From positions 20,001 to 84,000 of the forward strand of contig JAWQUS010000003.1 in the NCBI GenBank assembly GCA_036365455.1: a DNA stretch of 64,000 bases. The letters run 5' to 3'. Below are positions 50,844-60,925 of the stretch, piece after piece. Within the stretch, counting starts at the first letter, position 1, and each line of letters opens with the position of its first letter. The stretch comes from Macrosoma leucophasiata (lineage: Eukaryota > Arthropoda > Insecta > Lepidoptera > Hedylidae). Both the position numbers and the translations under genes were made by a program. The notes below the pieces were generated by a model. That model was given only the letters and a program-made list of their open reading frames with translations, had not been told where the DNA came from and made no database searches.

Positions 50844-51735
50844 ATACATAAATGGTTTACTGTCAATAATCTTGCACTGAATACTAAAAAAAACCAAATG
50901 TATCCGTTTTACCCTCCCCGATGTAAAAAGTAAAGAAGGAGACATTTTAATAAACAATGACAAAATTCTATTTGGTGATGACGCTACCTTCTTGGGAATA
51001 ACGCTTGACTCGAAGTTACAATGGGGACCTCTTAGGCAGTTAGCGAGACGTTTGATTTCCGCAGCTTATGTTGTTAGGAAAATTAGACAATTAACTGATA
51101 TAGACAATGCAAGACTTGTATATTTTAGCTGTTTTCACAGTGTCATGTCCTATGCTATTTATTGTCGTTGTGGGGTCGAGCGGCTGACTTACAATTTTTG
51201 TATTACAGAAGAAGGCCATTAGAGCGATGTATAACTTACGAAGTCGTGATTCTTTGAAAGAACTCTTTCAAAGAATCAAGATAAGAACAAGTTGTTTCTA
51301 CCAAGTTTTCGACTGACGAAAACTAATACATCTTTCCTAAAATATAGTGTATAACTTTATAACAAGACCAGCTGACCCGGCAAACTTCGTATTGCCTCAG
51401 AATGAAATAATGTGTCCAAAAGGAAATAGTGTTTTTTTACTATTCTTTTTCAATTTCTTCATATTTCCTAACCTTTTAAACCATCCTTGAACTTCCAAAA
51501 ATCATTCTAAACCAAAATTAGTTAAATCAGTCCAGCCGTTCTCGAGTTTTAGCGAGACTAACGAACAGCAATTGATTTTATTTTATAACAAGATCCCATC
51601 CGGGATTGCTGAACTCCCCGATAGTAAATTCAAAGCATTAATTAAACGCACTCTATGTAAAAAGGCTTACTATAAACTCGAGGACTATCTCAAGGATAGA
51701 AATGTTTGGCTAAATGCTGATCTAACTCCATAAGG
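50844..51735 (+). pseudogene. LINE fragment, right of the copia insertion
   Basis: After the LTR the + strand resumes as WFTVNNLALNTKKTKCI, DATFLGITLDSKLQWG, RQLTDIDNARLVYFSCFHSV, then a degraded KAIRAMYNLRSRDSLKE and, after a further insertion (51368-51581), KALIKRTLCKKAYYKLEDYL and DRNVWLNADLTP before a stop near 51733. Together with 47140-47280 it forms one LINE split by copia. Confidence 0.75.
51368..51581 (+). mobile_element. SINE-like repeat, family 3, with 12-bp target duplication
   Basis: The insertion starts CCAGCTGACCCGGCAAACTT and ends AATTGATTTTAT. It is flanked by TTTATAACAAGA at 51356-51367 and 51582-51593. The LINE frame is continuous without it. This copy defines the family borders for the piece at 12946-13060. 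Confidence 0.85.
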
Positions 51736-51739
51736 TTGT

Positions 51740-52217
51740 TAAATGTAATAATCAAAGTGTAATGTTGATATTATATTGTTAATTTTAAGTTTGTTTAAAT
51801 TACGGAAAATTGTAAAATTTTGCCTAAGAGATATTTAAGAGCCGACGAGTTTTTTTGGGCAGGTTTTTCTCAGATCTTATTGGCCTTTGGAACTCTGCCG
51901 GTGAATGACAAAGAATGACTCTTTTTCTTTTCTTTTGACTCTTTGTTATCAGTTTGTAAAGGGGAAATGAGACATTCTACTGATATACTTTTTGCATTAG
52001 TATTAAGTATATTTAGTTTTATCTTAGTGATATTCTTGACTATACATATGTTTTTTATCTTTGTTTATCAATTGTTATTCACTTTAATTTATTTTGTTTG
52101 TTTTTGACGTGTCTTAAGAGGTACCTGTCACCCTAAATGAATAAATGAGTTTCTGATTTCTGTTTCGTTTCTTTTTCATATAGGTATTTTGTGTTTTTTA
52201 TTATTTAAAAAAACAAG
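51740..52217. other. intergenic AT-rich sequence
   Basis: It contains AGGTACCTGTCACCC near 52120 followed by AATGAATAAATGAG, the probable 3' UTR and end of the preceding LINE. No gene recognised. Confidence 0.4.
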
Positions 52218-52557
52218 TAACGTAAGTTCACGCCTGTAATCCCCGAAGGGGTAGGCAGAGGTAAATGCATGCATTCAAGCATACATACAAACACCCACGA
52301 TTCGCCGTTCACGTTTTGGCCCATGTAACAGGTGGCGAACCTGTTGACATTACCGGGCACATTACCAAACTTCGAGGTACTGGGAAATTTCCAGACAATG
52401 GGAAAGTCTTGGGACTTTCCCATTTTCTGGAAATTTCCCAGTAGAACCAGAGATAAAGGACTTAACACCATCATCTCTGATAACCCCTACCCGGGAATCG
52501 AACCCAGGACCTCAGCATAGTAGTAGTGGCCTGCTACCACTAGGCTACCGAGGCAGT
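52218..52557 (-). mobile_element. tRNA-derived SINE, family 2, copy 3 (reverse)
   Basis: The reverse complement has the TAGCCTAGTGGTAGCAGG and GGTTCGATTCCCGGG heads and the ATTACAGGCGTGAACTTACG tail. A palindromic middle (52380-52440: GGGAAATTTCCAG...AATTTCCCAGTA) creates a strong hairpin that is less developed in the other copies. Confidence 0.82.
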
Positions 52558-53251
52558 TATTATTTTAAGCGGTTATTTACTAAAAGTAGTTAAAAAAATA
52601 CCATGTAAAAGTGCTTCCCAGGAGCCTTATTATATGAAATATATGAATTAACTGAATAAACCATCAATTTGAACTGTATACTAGTTTGTGGCAAGCTAGC
52701 ACACAGACATAACAAAAATAACTAAGTGTACCTAATACTACTAGGACCAATTACTTTCCTATTCCGAATAATAAAAGCTTTAAAAGGTTCCCTGAGTTAA
52801 AACTAGATAAGTATATATATTGAACATTTCGTCGTCAACACAAACCGAGTAAAAATAGTCGAGAGTGATGTGCGACAGCGTGGCAATAGCGCAGCACAGT
52901 GTCAGTCACTCGACAGGTCGCAGTCGGCACTCCATATAGTACGTAGTATGTACCTACGAGTATATCTATTCTGGAGCTGCCTGTGCAATGTGCGGTGTGC
53001 GGCAGTCGGGTCTCGGTAGACGGCAGAAAGCAGACGGGACGCGGGACGCGGGACGGCCGCGCCGCGGTGTCACGCGTGTGGCGTGCGTAGGGCGACGCGG
53101 CCTCACGCGGCGTCTCAGAATGTACAATAATACTGGCCTCGTTCCAGAATAGTGCGGGCGGTCGTGCGCGAACGCCCCGGCGGCATCTTTGGGATTCAGT
53201 TGTGTCGGCAATTTTTAATTGTGTGTTTATGTACGCAATGGAACCGGTACA
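52558..53251 (+). promoter_or_regulatory. probable promoter and 5' UTR region of the ionotropic receptor gene
   Basis: The DNA becomes GC-rich from about 52975 (CGGGACGCGGGACGGCCGCG), forming a small island before the first ATG at 53252. A TCAGT arthropod initiator-like word lies at 52902-52906 in GTGTCAGTCACT; no clear TATA box precedes it. Assignment as promoter rests on position and base composition only. Short arginine-rich frames here are not credible genes. Confidence 0.35.
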
Positions 53252-53348
53252 ATGATGTGGCGTTTGTTTGTTGTGGTGGTGGTGGTGGTGATGGTGGTGA
53301 TGGTGGCGCCGGCGACGGTTGCCGCGGAAGACGATCCGCCTCTCGTTG
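53252..53348 (+). CDS. ionotropic glutamate receptor, exon 1 (signal peptide)
   Basis: ATG 53252 opens MMWRLFVVVVVVMVVMVA, then PATVAAEDDPPLV, a hydrophobic signal peptide with a plausible cleavage after the VAA. The exon ends GTTG|GTATGT (a good donor) in phase 1, which fits the acceptor at 58804. The valine run is encoded by a GTGGTG repeat at 53273-53306. No other gene element is found between this exon and 58805, so linkage is inferred from phase, strand and content. Confidence 0.72.
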
Positions 53349-54164
53349 GTATGTACGAGATATTGAACATGTTTTAATAAGAAATATGGACTTCACTTTT
53401 ATTTTTCTTCTTTCTCGCACAGTACAAAAATAAAGAACAGGCCAAATGTTTATCTTTTTTTCTTTTCAAAATCTTCCTTGTAAGCTGTGTAAAAGCTATA
53501 AAAATAATAATGAGTATGGATGAGAACAGAGAACAGTAACATTATAGGTATTAGCGCGTGCGCACGTGTGGGCGGCACGCGGCTCTACGAAACGTGAATG
53601 ACTTCCGTTGTTTTGATGATTCAGTAAAGGCCTACTGCGCGTTACTGTGAGCTGCATCGGGATTGGCTTATTGTGTTAAGCTAGTCGACTACACTACATT
53701 ATGGCGTCTTCAAAAGACTTGTTTACAAGAAACGCATTTGTTAACGGCATTCGAGTAGATACTCGTAAATAATAAGTAACCGGACAGTTTTAAAGAATTG
53801 CTATTACCAGTGTTCAAAAAAGGCTAACACAATGGTTGCAACAGCACTGTTTAACCGACTTCCTTTTATGACATAAATGAATGTATGACATGAAATAAAA
53901 CTGTAATTACCTGTTTCCTAATAAATCGAACTAATTTGTGACATAATAATCAGAATTTCTGACACTTTTGACATATCTTATCATATGACTTGACATAATA
54001 ACTTTAGTATCATTTGACTTTAATAATTGAAATCCAAACTTAAATACAAAATCATTACCATTCACAATTTTATTTTAAATCAATTAATCTAAATGTTATG
54101 TCTAAAATAATAGTAATAATATTGTAAAGGAGATTGCCCACGGATGGTATCGCTAAATCTAAGT
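53349..54164. other. intron 1 of the ionotropic receptor gene, first part
   Basis: AT-rich, no gene recognised. Several TTGACATA/TGACATAAT words cluster at 53860-54010. The inverted structure begins at 54165. Confidence 0.45.
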
Positions 54165-55050
54165 CACAGTATAGATACAAACAGTATGGAAACTAAGCCC
54201 ATTTTATAAAATATTTACCTACACTCCATTGAAGCAACAGGGATGTCACTATTTTTTTAAAATAATGATGTTATTATTTTAGCATTTACTGACGTTTAGT
54301 CAATCGTATTGGGATGTTGACTATTTTTCATTGGTTATCCTGTAATAGGATTAGATAAATAAATACTATTTGTCTTTGAAACATATAGTCAATAAGTACT
54401 TAAAATTTGTTAAGATATAACGATTCAAAATGTTGCGAATAGTGAAATGACTCAAAACGGCCTAAACGACCCGGTTAGTCCAGCGGTGCGAAACCACCGT
54501 TTGATTCGAAGGCTCGCGGGTTCGATCCCCGCACCGGAACAAATATTTGTATGGCCTACAGATATTTGTTTCGGGTCTGGGTGTTTGTGTGTGTGCTGTG
54601 CTGTATGTGTACAACGGCACCCACGATACAGGTTTATATTATACCTACCTACTGTGGGACTGTGAGTGTAAGCGTATTTTATTTTTTTATTTTTATATAA
54701 AATTGAAGCACGTTATGAGGTCACACCGCGGTAAAACAGTTTACAAATAATAATATTATGTAGTCTATATAGATAATCTTATGGTGTTGGTTAATACTGC
54801 AACGAGTAGTCGAGACCGGGCGAGTTTCTCTTCCCCTCACCCACTCGGGTAAGCAGGATAATAAATAGCTGCCTCGACGAACTTCGTATCGCCTTAGAGG
54901 TATAAATAAAAAAATTAACTGTCCAAAAAATCGAAAAAATAAATGGTGAGAATCATCCTTACCATTTAGGGATATAAAAAAGACTACAACCGATTCTCAT
55001 ACACACAAAATTTCATAATGATCGGTCTAGCCGCTGCGGAGGAGTATTGT
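54165..55050 (+). repeat. left arm of a 4.6-kb inverted structure
   Basis: The 886-bp arm starts CACAGTATAGATACAAACAG. It contains a SINE (54466-54675) and a family 3 SINE-like block (54855-55050). It recurs inverted at 56356-56685 plus 58253-58768, by eye about 95 percent identical. Its SINE copy is 10 bases longer than the one in the other arm. Confidence 0.9.
54466..54675 (+). mobile_element. tRNA-derived SINE, family 1, copy a
   Basis: Box A-like TTAGTCCAGCGGTG and box B GGTTCGATCCCC are in place. The body has TTGTTTCGGGTCTGGGTG and TGTACAACGGCACCCACGA. Other copies: 57341-57542 and 58273-58470 (reverse), and 59612-59831. Not called a functional tRNA because the stem does not close and a long tail follows. 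Confidence 0.85.
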
Positions 55051-55409
55051 TACAAACACTGTTACACGAGATTTTTAAAAATATGTTAGATATTATAACA
55101 ATACATCATTCTTGCCTTTCAAAATCACCAGGAAGTTTAAAAAACGATAGCTATGGTTTTGATGATGCAGAGTTCAAACAGTCGTATACCACGCAATACG
55201 CTCGTGGCATCTTTAAAACACTCGTGGAAACAAAAACAAATCACAACGTGACCGCTCGTTTCGACGCGACACTCGCTACTGTAGCACTGCGAGAACCGCT
55301 TAGAGGCATCGTAGATTCGCATGTTTGTGTGCGTGTGCCGATTTAAACGCTTTGTACGTAGTTTCCTCACTGTTCTTTATTTACATTGTGATATTGCATT
55401 AGCCGAAAA
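55051..55409. other. left part of the spacer of the inverted structure
   Basis: One 99-codon frame (55047-55346) has FKQSYTTQYARGIFKTLVE and similar text that I do not recognise. It begins inside repeat sequence and is weakly supported. It may be a remnant of an unknown transposon gene. Confidence 0.25.
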
Positions 55410-56240
55410 TTAAACCACCTCAGATTCGCGGATGACATAGTTTTGTTTGAAGAAAATATGTACAATCTTGAAACAATGATTCAGTCATTAAGTAGTGAAA
55501 GTCACAAAGTTGGCCCAACAACGAACACATCAAAAACAAAACTACTAACAAACTCAAATGAGATAGAAATAATAGTAGATGGTCACTCATTAGAATATGT
55601 CAACGAGTACTCCTATCTAGGCCAGATAATTTCCTTTGAAGACCAAACAACCAAAGAAATTAACTCTAGAATAGCTAGCAGATGGAGAAAATATTGGTCA
55701 CTTAAGGAAGTTATGAAGTCGAAGGATTTAAGTGTGTCTATAAAAAGGAAGGTGTTCAACACATGTATCTTGCCTTGTTTAACTTACGGATGTGAGACAT
55801 GGGCACTTACAAAGCAACTCAGAAACAAACTTGAATACTGCCAAAGATCCATCGAACGAAGCATGACAGGAACACACAAAAAGGACAAAGTAAGAAATGA
55901 ACAACTAAGGGCTAAGACAAAAGTGACAGATATTCTAACCCGAATTGACCAGCTTAAGTGGAGATGGACAGGACACATGTTGAGGGAGAAACAAGAAAAA
56001 TGGAGTAAAATCATCACAGACTGGTACCCCAGAAATACCAAAAGAACCAGAGGTAAACAATTAAGAAAATGGGAGGATGAATTAAAGCTCACAGCGGGTC
56101 CAAACTGGAGACGAGTGGCTCGTGATAGATCCCAGTGGAAAAAGCTAGAGGAGGCCTTTGCCAGGAGGCATACTGAATTAAGAGATATACTATAACCTAG
56201 AAATCTACAACAAAAATTCAGAATATAAAGGCTGTAATAA
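55410..56240 (+). pseudogene. RTE LINE C-terminal fragment inside the inverted structure
   Basis: From about 55417 the frame reads LRFADDIVLFEEN (catalytic FADD) and runs through 250 codons to a stop at 56195: EYVNEYSYLGQIISFED, RWRKYWSLKEVMKSK, CILPCLTYGCETWALTK, QRSIERSMTGTHKKDK, LKWRWTGHMLREKQEK, RWEDELK-type block and WKKLEEAFARRHTELR. The start lies within the polymerase, so it is 5'-truncated. The 3' end is near AATAAATAAATAATC at 56240. The frame is intact over its whole length. Confidence 0.85.
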
Positions 56241-56355
56241 ATAAATAATCATTAAAGTGAAACACAGTACCTGACAGACAATAATCAATTTTGTTAGTTT
56301 TTTATATCTACCGTCAACATTATTCAACATTACAATATGCACAGAGTGAACGAGT

Positions 56356-56685
56356 ACAATACTCCTCCGCAGCGGCTAGACTGATCATTATGAAATTTTG
56401 TGTGTATGAGAATCGGTTGTAGTCTTTTTTTTTATATCCCTAAATGGTAAGAATGATTCTCACCATTTATTTTTTTAGATTTTTTGGACAGTTAATTTGT
56501 TTATTTATACCTCTAAGGCGATACGAAGTTCGTCGAGGCAGCTATTTATTATCCTGCTTCGCCCGGTAACGAGAACTCGTTGCAGTATTAACCAACAACA
56601 TAAGATTATCTACATAGACTACATATTATTATTTGTAAACTGTTTTACCGCGGTGTGACGTCATAACGTGCTTCAATTTTATTTA
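56356..56685 (-). repeat. right arm of the inverted structure, inner part
   Basis: Reverse complement of about 54700-55050: ACAATACTCCTCCGCAGCGG here matches CCGCTGCGGAGGAGTATTGT there. It is separated from the outer part by about 1.57 kb of later insertions. Confidence 0.9.
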
Positions 56686-57688
56686 TACTTATAATAAAAC
56701 CGTAGAAGTGTAAATTCTGTACATTAAAAATATTGAAAAAATTAATACCAGGGATTGTTACTAGATCGATACCAAACCCAAATATGTGATAAGAAATTTT
56801 TTTGTCTGTCTGTCTGTCTGTTTGTTCAAGCGTCACAGAAAAACTAGCAGTCCGATTACAATGAAACTTGGTATGATTATACTTTTACCTTTGCCGCACA
56901 ACACTGGGTACTGTTTATTCCGGAAAAATGTCTGTTTGTCTGTGTGTTTGTGCACGCTTATATCAGAAACGGCTTAATCGATTTGCGGTTTTCACTTATA
57001 TATTGTGGTAAGTTTCTTTTAACATTGAGTGTTTGTTTTATGTGAATCGGTTCAGAAATAAAAAAGTTATGTCAATTTAAAGAATCATATCGAATATTTT
57101 TAAGCTATTCTGTATCTTAGTTCTATCTTTTAGGGGGTTTCGTACCTAAAAGGTAAAACTGGACCCTACGGATTACTAATCTTCCGCTGTCTGTCTGTCT
57201 GTCTGTCCGTCCGTCCGTTTGTCTGTCACCAGCCTGTATCTCATAAATAGTGGCAGCTAGAAAGCTTACTTTTTCACAAATTATGTATTTCTGATACCGC
57301 TATAAAGACAAAATTAATTAATAAAAATAAAAATAAATAAGAACGCTTACACTCACAGCCCCACACTAGGTATAACCTGTGTCGTGGGTGCCGTTGTACA
57401 CACACACAACACATACACAAACACCCAGACCCGAAACAAACATCTGTAGGCCATAGAAATATTTGTCCCGGTGCGGGGATCGAACCCGCGACCCTTCGAA
57501 TCAAACGGTAAACTCACACCGCTGGACTAACCCCGGGTCGTCAAATGAAAAATGTTAAGGGGTCCAAGAGGGCATACAATAAACGTGTTTTTTTTTGTAC
57601 ATTTTTTGCTCATTAATAATAACGGTAGCAACTAGACGCTTAAAATTTTCACAGAATTTTTAGGTCTTATGTTGTATTTTACCTTCCA
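56686..57688. repeat. repeat cluster inserted in the right arm
   Basis: It contains a CTGTCTGTCTGTCTGTTTG run (56804-56825) with a CAGTCCGATTACAATGAAAC block, and the reverse copy of the GGACGG repeat (57125-57316 and 57543-57688), which is itself split by a reverse family 1 SINE (57341-57542). No coding capacity. Confidence 0.65.
57341..57542 (-). mobile_element. tRNA-derived SINE, family 1, copy b (reverse)
   Basis: Box B appears as GGGGATCGAACCC on the + strand. It lies within the GGACGG-type repeat, whose two parts match the uninterrupted repeat at 40100-40200, so this is a nested insertion. Confidence 0.8.
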
Positions 57689-58252
57689 TCTATACAAATA
57701 AATAAAATTGGAGTGTCTGTTTGTAATATCAAAATAACCGCTTTTTACTAAATGGATATATGTATGTTTACACGGTACATATACCAAAACAACATTTTTT
57801 ACAATTTTTGTCTGTCTGTCTGTCTGTTTGGCGAGGCTAATCTTGAGAACGGCTGGACGGATTTTGACGGGGCTTTCACTGGCAGATAGCTGATATGATA
57901 AGGAGTTACTTAGGCTACTTTTATCGCCATACATTCATACATATATACATACCTACATACAATTCAGTAGAATTGTAGTGTATCCGACTTTGACTGGACT
58001 TCCACGGGTAGGTAGCTGATGTAATAAGGAATAACTTAGGCTACTTTTATCTCCATACATCCATACATACCTACATACAAATAAATAGAATTTGAGTGTC
58101 GCCGATTTTGATGGGACTTTCACTGGCAGATAGCTGATATAATAAGTAGTAACTTAGGCTACTTTTATATTAGCTTCGCCCACGACTTCGTCCGGGTAGA
58201 TATTGAACAATCATATTTTTTCCCACGTGGACGAAGTCGCGGGCACAGCTAG
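57689..58252 (+). mobile_element. Helitron-like element, 564 bp
   Basis: Starts TCTATACAAATAAATAAAAT and ends GGGCACAGCTAG, flanked by A and T (57688, 58253). Near the 3' end an 11-bp stem (CGACTTCGTCC with GGACGAAGTCG) may be the terminal hairpin. Internal tandem blocks repeat the TTCACTGGCAGATAGCTGAT segment three times (57877-57900, 57999-58022 diverged, 58118-58140). It is related to 7095-7418. Confidence 0.75.
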
Positions 58253-58768
58253 TATAAAAATAAAAAATAAAATACGCTTACACTCACAGTCCCACAGTAG
58301 GTAGGTATAATATTAACCTGTGTCGTGGGTGCCGTTGTACACATACAGCACATACACAAACACCCAGACCCGAAACAAATATCTGTAGGCCATACAAAAA
58401 TTTGTTCCGGTGCGGGGATCGAACCCCGAATCAAACGGTGGTTTCGCACCGCTGAACTAACCGGGTCGTTTAGGCCGTTTTGAGTCATTTCACTATTCGC
58501 AATATTTTGAATCGTTATATCTTAACAACTTTTAAGTACTTATTGACTATATGTTTCAAAGACAAATAGTATTTATTTATCCAATACTATTACAGGGTAA
58601 CCAATGAAAAATAGTCAACATCCCAATACGATTGACTAAACGTCAGTAAATGCTAAAATAATAACACCATTATTTTAAAAAAATAGTGACATCCCTGTTG
58701 CTTCAATGGAGTGTTGGTAAATATTTTATAAAATGGGCTTAGTTTCCATACTGTTTGTATCTATACTG
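58253..58768 (-). repeat. right arm of the inverted structure, outer part
   Basis: Reverse complement of 54165-54690, including a SINE (58273-58470) that has lost about 10 bases around box B relative to the left arm. It ends CTGTTTGTATCTATACTGTG only 36 bp before exon 2 of the ionotropic receptor gene. Confidence 0.9.
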
Positions 58769-58804
58769 TGGCTTTGCTCTATGAGTCACGGCGTGGTTGT
58801 GCAG

Positions 58805-58980
58805 GCGTGGTGTGGAGCAACCCGGAGGGTGGCGCGGCGGCGGCGGCGGCGGTGGACGCAGCCGGCGCGGCGGGCGTCCGGGAGGGGGGAGGGGGCCGCC
58901 ACTCCGCGCCTGCGCCTGCTCCGCTCGCGCCCGCCGAGCCCAACGAGCCGCTCGCCCTGCCCGCGCATCTCTGTGAGCAG
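58805..58980 (+). CDS. ionotropic glutamate receptor, exon 2
   Basis: Acceptor GTTGTGCAG|GC (58801-58804 is GCAG) and donor GAGCAG|GTATAT bound the exon. It encodes GVVWSNPEGG, an Ala/Gly/Pro-rich low-complexity stretch (AAAAAAVDAAGAAG, APAPAPLAPAEP) and NEPLALPAHLCEQ. The last block leads into the start of the conserved amino-terminal domain. Low-complexity length and GC content are unusual for this family, but the phase (1 to 0) and frame are consistent. Confidence 0.75.
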
Positions 58981-59208
58981 GTATATTCCAACCACATATC
59001 CATCAACATGCGCCTTTCCACTGTGTTACGTCCATCCGATTCCTGATTATCTGCTATCCGTTCATCCGACATACAATTGTTTGAGATTCACAGGGTGGAG
59101 AACTAGAAGAGGATGGATCAAATTAATTTTCATGTGATCCGCAATCGTAAAAAGCATCGGCCAGTGAGCCAGAAGGATTTCTTACATTTCGCGCCTCATT
59201 TCAAACTG

Positions 59209-59517
59209 CTTCAGTAGCGTAGTGGTAGCAGGCCACTACTACTGCGCTGGGGGTCCTGGGTTCGATTCCCGGGTCGGGGACTTTCAGAGATAACGGTTTA
59301 AAATCCTTTATCACTGGTTCTATTGGGATTTTTCCATTTTCTGGAAGTTTCCCAGTACCTCGGAGTTTGGTAATATGCCCGAAGATGGCAACAGGTTCGC
59401 CACCTGTTACATGGGCCAAAACGTAACCGGCGAGTCGTAGGTGTTTGCATGTATGTTTGAATTCATGCATTTACCTTTGCCTACCCCTTCGGGGATTACA
59501 GGCGTGAAGTTACGTTA
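59209..59517 (+). mobile_element. tRNA-derived SINE, family 2, copy 4
   Basis: Head TAGCGTAGTGGTAGCAGG with box B GGTTCGATTCCCGGG, and tail ATTACAGGCGTGAAGTTACG. It is in intron 2 of the ionotropic receptor gene. Confidence 0.85.
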
Positions 59518-59611
59518 CATTTTCGTGGGACGAAAGGAGCTGTGGGACATTGTGCCAGAATATGGTAGTGCCATCAGTCTGCGTCGAGTCATACAGTCCA
59601 CGTATGCATTT

Positions 59612-59831
59612 GACGACCCGGTTAGTCCAGCGGTGTGAGACGATCGTTTGATTCGAAGGGGGTTCGATCCCCGCATCAGGAAAAATATTTGTTTGGCCTA
59701 CAGCTATTTGTTTCGGGTCTGGGTGTTTGTGTACTTATGTGTTAAAGAAGAAGAAGACGTGTGGGTACAACGTCACGTACGACACAGGTTTATGGCTTAT
59801 ACCTAGTGTGGAGCTGTGAGTGTAAGCGTAT
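59612..59831 (+). mobile_element. tRNA-derived SINE, family 1, copy d
   Basis: TTAGTCCAGCGGTGTGAG and GGTTCGATCCCC boxes, then the TCGGGTCTGGGTG body. An AAGAAGAAGAAGACG expansion lies inside at 59745-59759. It is in intron 2 of the ionotropic receptor gene. Confidence 0.82.
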
Positions 59832-59903
59832 TTACTATCGCACAATAGAGCATAGTTACATTGATATAGAGCAGTTAATGTACGATTGCATTGCATACTG
59901 CAG

Positions 59904-60068
59904 GCGAGTTCCGGCGTGAGTGCGGTGGTGGGGGAGGCGGGCGCGGGCGGCGCGTCGGGCGCGGCGGCGCGCGCCGGCCTGCCGCTGCTGCTCACGGCGT
60001 CGCCGCCCGCCGCGCTCCACGACCCCGCCGCGCTGCATCTCTACCCGCACCCTGACGTACTACTACAG
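59904..60068 (+). CDS. ionotropic glutamate receptor, exon 3
   Basis: Acceptor ACTGCAG|GCG and donor CTACAG|GTACAT bound a 55-codon phase 0 exon. It encodes ASSGVSAVVGEAGAGGAS, then ARAGLPLLLTASPPAA and DPAALHLYPHPDVLLQ. This aligns with the GVAAIFGP...ALGVPHI block of the iGluR amino-terminal domain (a periplasmic-binding-protein fold used for subunit assembly). Confidence 0.82.
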
Positions 60069-60167
60069 GTACATGTATTTACCTACTCCAGATAAATGAC
60101 CGATTAGAAAACCTTTGTCTGCAACGACACCTGTAGGTACCTGTGACAAGAGTTTTTTTTTATACAG

Positions 60168-60322
60168 GCGTGCATAGCGTTGTGTGAGGCGAAGGGCTGG
60201 CAACGTGCTGTGCTGCTACACGAAGGGAGCGCTCGCCCCACGGCTTTGCTGGCCGCCGACGCCGAGCCACTCGCGCTGGTCGCTCGCCAGTTGCCGCAGC
60301 CGCAGGATGATGCTCTATTACG
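60168..60322 (+). CDS. ionotropic glutamate receptor, exon 4
   Basis: Acceptor TATACAG|GCG, donor TTACG|GTACAT, phase 0 to phase 2. It encodes ACIALCEAKGWQRAVLLHEG, then LALVARQLPQPQDDALL. W-x-x-A/V-VLL-E corresponds to the W..VTVVY strand of lobe 2 in kainate-type receptors. Confidence 0.83.
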
Positions 60323-60523
60323 GTACATCACAGTTTATACTTTACACGACCAGTAGACCGAGCCTTTTGCCCAAATTACTCGCCAGTTACCGGCACCATC
60401 CGACCGGATGGGGGAAATTAATATTACCAAGCTGAAGTCTCTGGTTCCATTATATTGCTACTGTTACTTATAAAAAATAATTGAGTGACACATTCAAACG
60501 ACTCTACCCATTGTTTTGACCAG

Positions 60524-60720
60524 GAACCTTCTTCTGGTCCTGAAAAAGCTTGGCGCGAACCAGTTCATCGTGTGGTGTGGGGCGGAATGCGCCGTGCGCG
60601 TGCTGGACGCCGCACAGCGCGTCGGGCTGCTGGCCGAGCGCCACGCCTACATCCTGCTGGCACTCGATTTGCACACGCAGCCGCTCGAGACTTTCAGCTA
60701 CGGCGGCGCCAACATCACCG
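60524..60720 (+). CDS. ionotropic glutamate receptor, exon 5 (LDLHT...YGGANITG motif)
   Basis: Acceptor TTGACCAG|G, donor ACCG|GTAAAT, phase 2 to phase 1. It encodes NLLLVLKKLGANQFIVWC, AECAVRVLDAAQRVGLLAER and YILLALDLHTQPLETF with YGGANITG. The LDLHT...LE...YGGxNITG block is a strong signature of kainate-type iGluR amino-terminal domains in insects. NITG holds a candidate N-glycosylation site. Two decayed copies of its 3' part follow in the intron. Confidence 0.9.
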
Positions 60721-60760
60721 GTAAATGGCTCACGCTCACTCCGTTAAAGACTACTCTCTT

Positions 60761-60925
60761 AGCGCTACACCTGCATCCTGTTGGCGCTCGGTCTGCACAC
60801 GCAACCGCTCGAGACTATCAGCTACAGCGGCGCCAACATCTTCATGATTCCTTTGTTAGAGACTGCTCGCCTAGCGTTACGCCTATATCCTACTGATCCC
60901 TCGACCTACGTACGCTCGATTTTTT
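60761..60925 (+). pseudogene. two decayed partial copies of ionotropic receptor exon 5
   Basis: 60761-60853 matches the last 80 bases of exon 5 (ACATCCTGCTGGCAC...AACATC) with about 80 percent identity and reads ALGLHTQPLETISYSGAN in one frame. 60870-60921 is a second, shorter copy starting GCGTTACGCCTATATCCT. Spacing from the exon copy is about 124 and then 112 bp. No acceptors are seen, so they are not alternative exons. Confidence 0.7.

Noticed and set aside
53152..53433. A 93-codon frame with a Gly/Asp-rich core near the start of the ionotropic receptor
   Set aside because: It is another frame of exon 1 and runs through the splice donor; the signal-peptide frame from 53252 is better.
59521..59611. 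A 30-codon stretch (VGRKELWDIVPEYGSAI, LRRVIQSTYAF) between two SINEs, considered as an extra receptor exon
   Set aside because: No acceptor or donor in a suitable phase and no recognisable receptor alignment; it may be a remnant of an unidentified element.
54466..59831. tRNA genes at the GGTTCGATCCCC / GGTTCGATTCCCGG sites
   Set aside because: Boxes A and B are present, but the cloverleaf stems do not close and each is joined to the same long tail in several places, so these are SINE heads.
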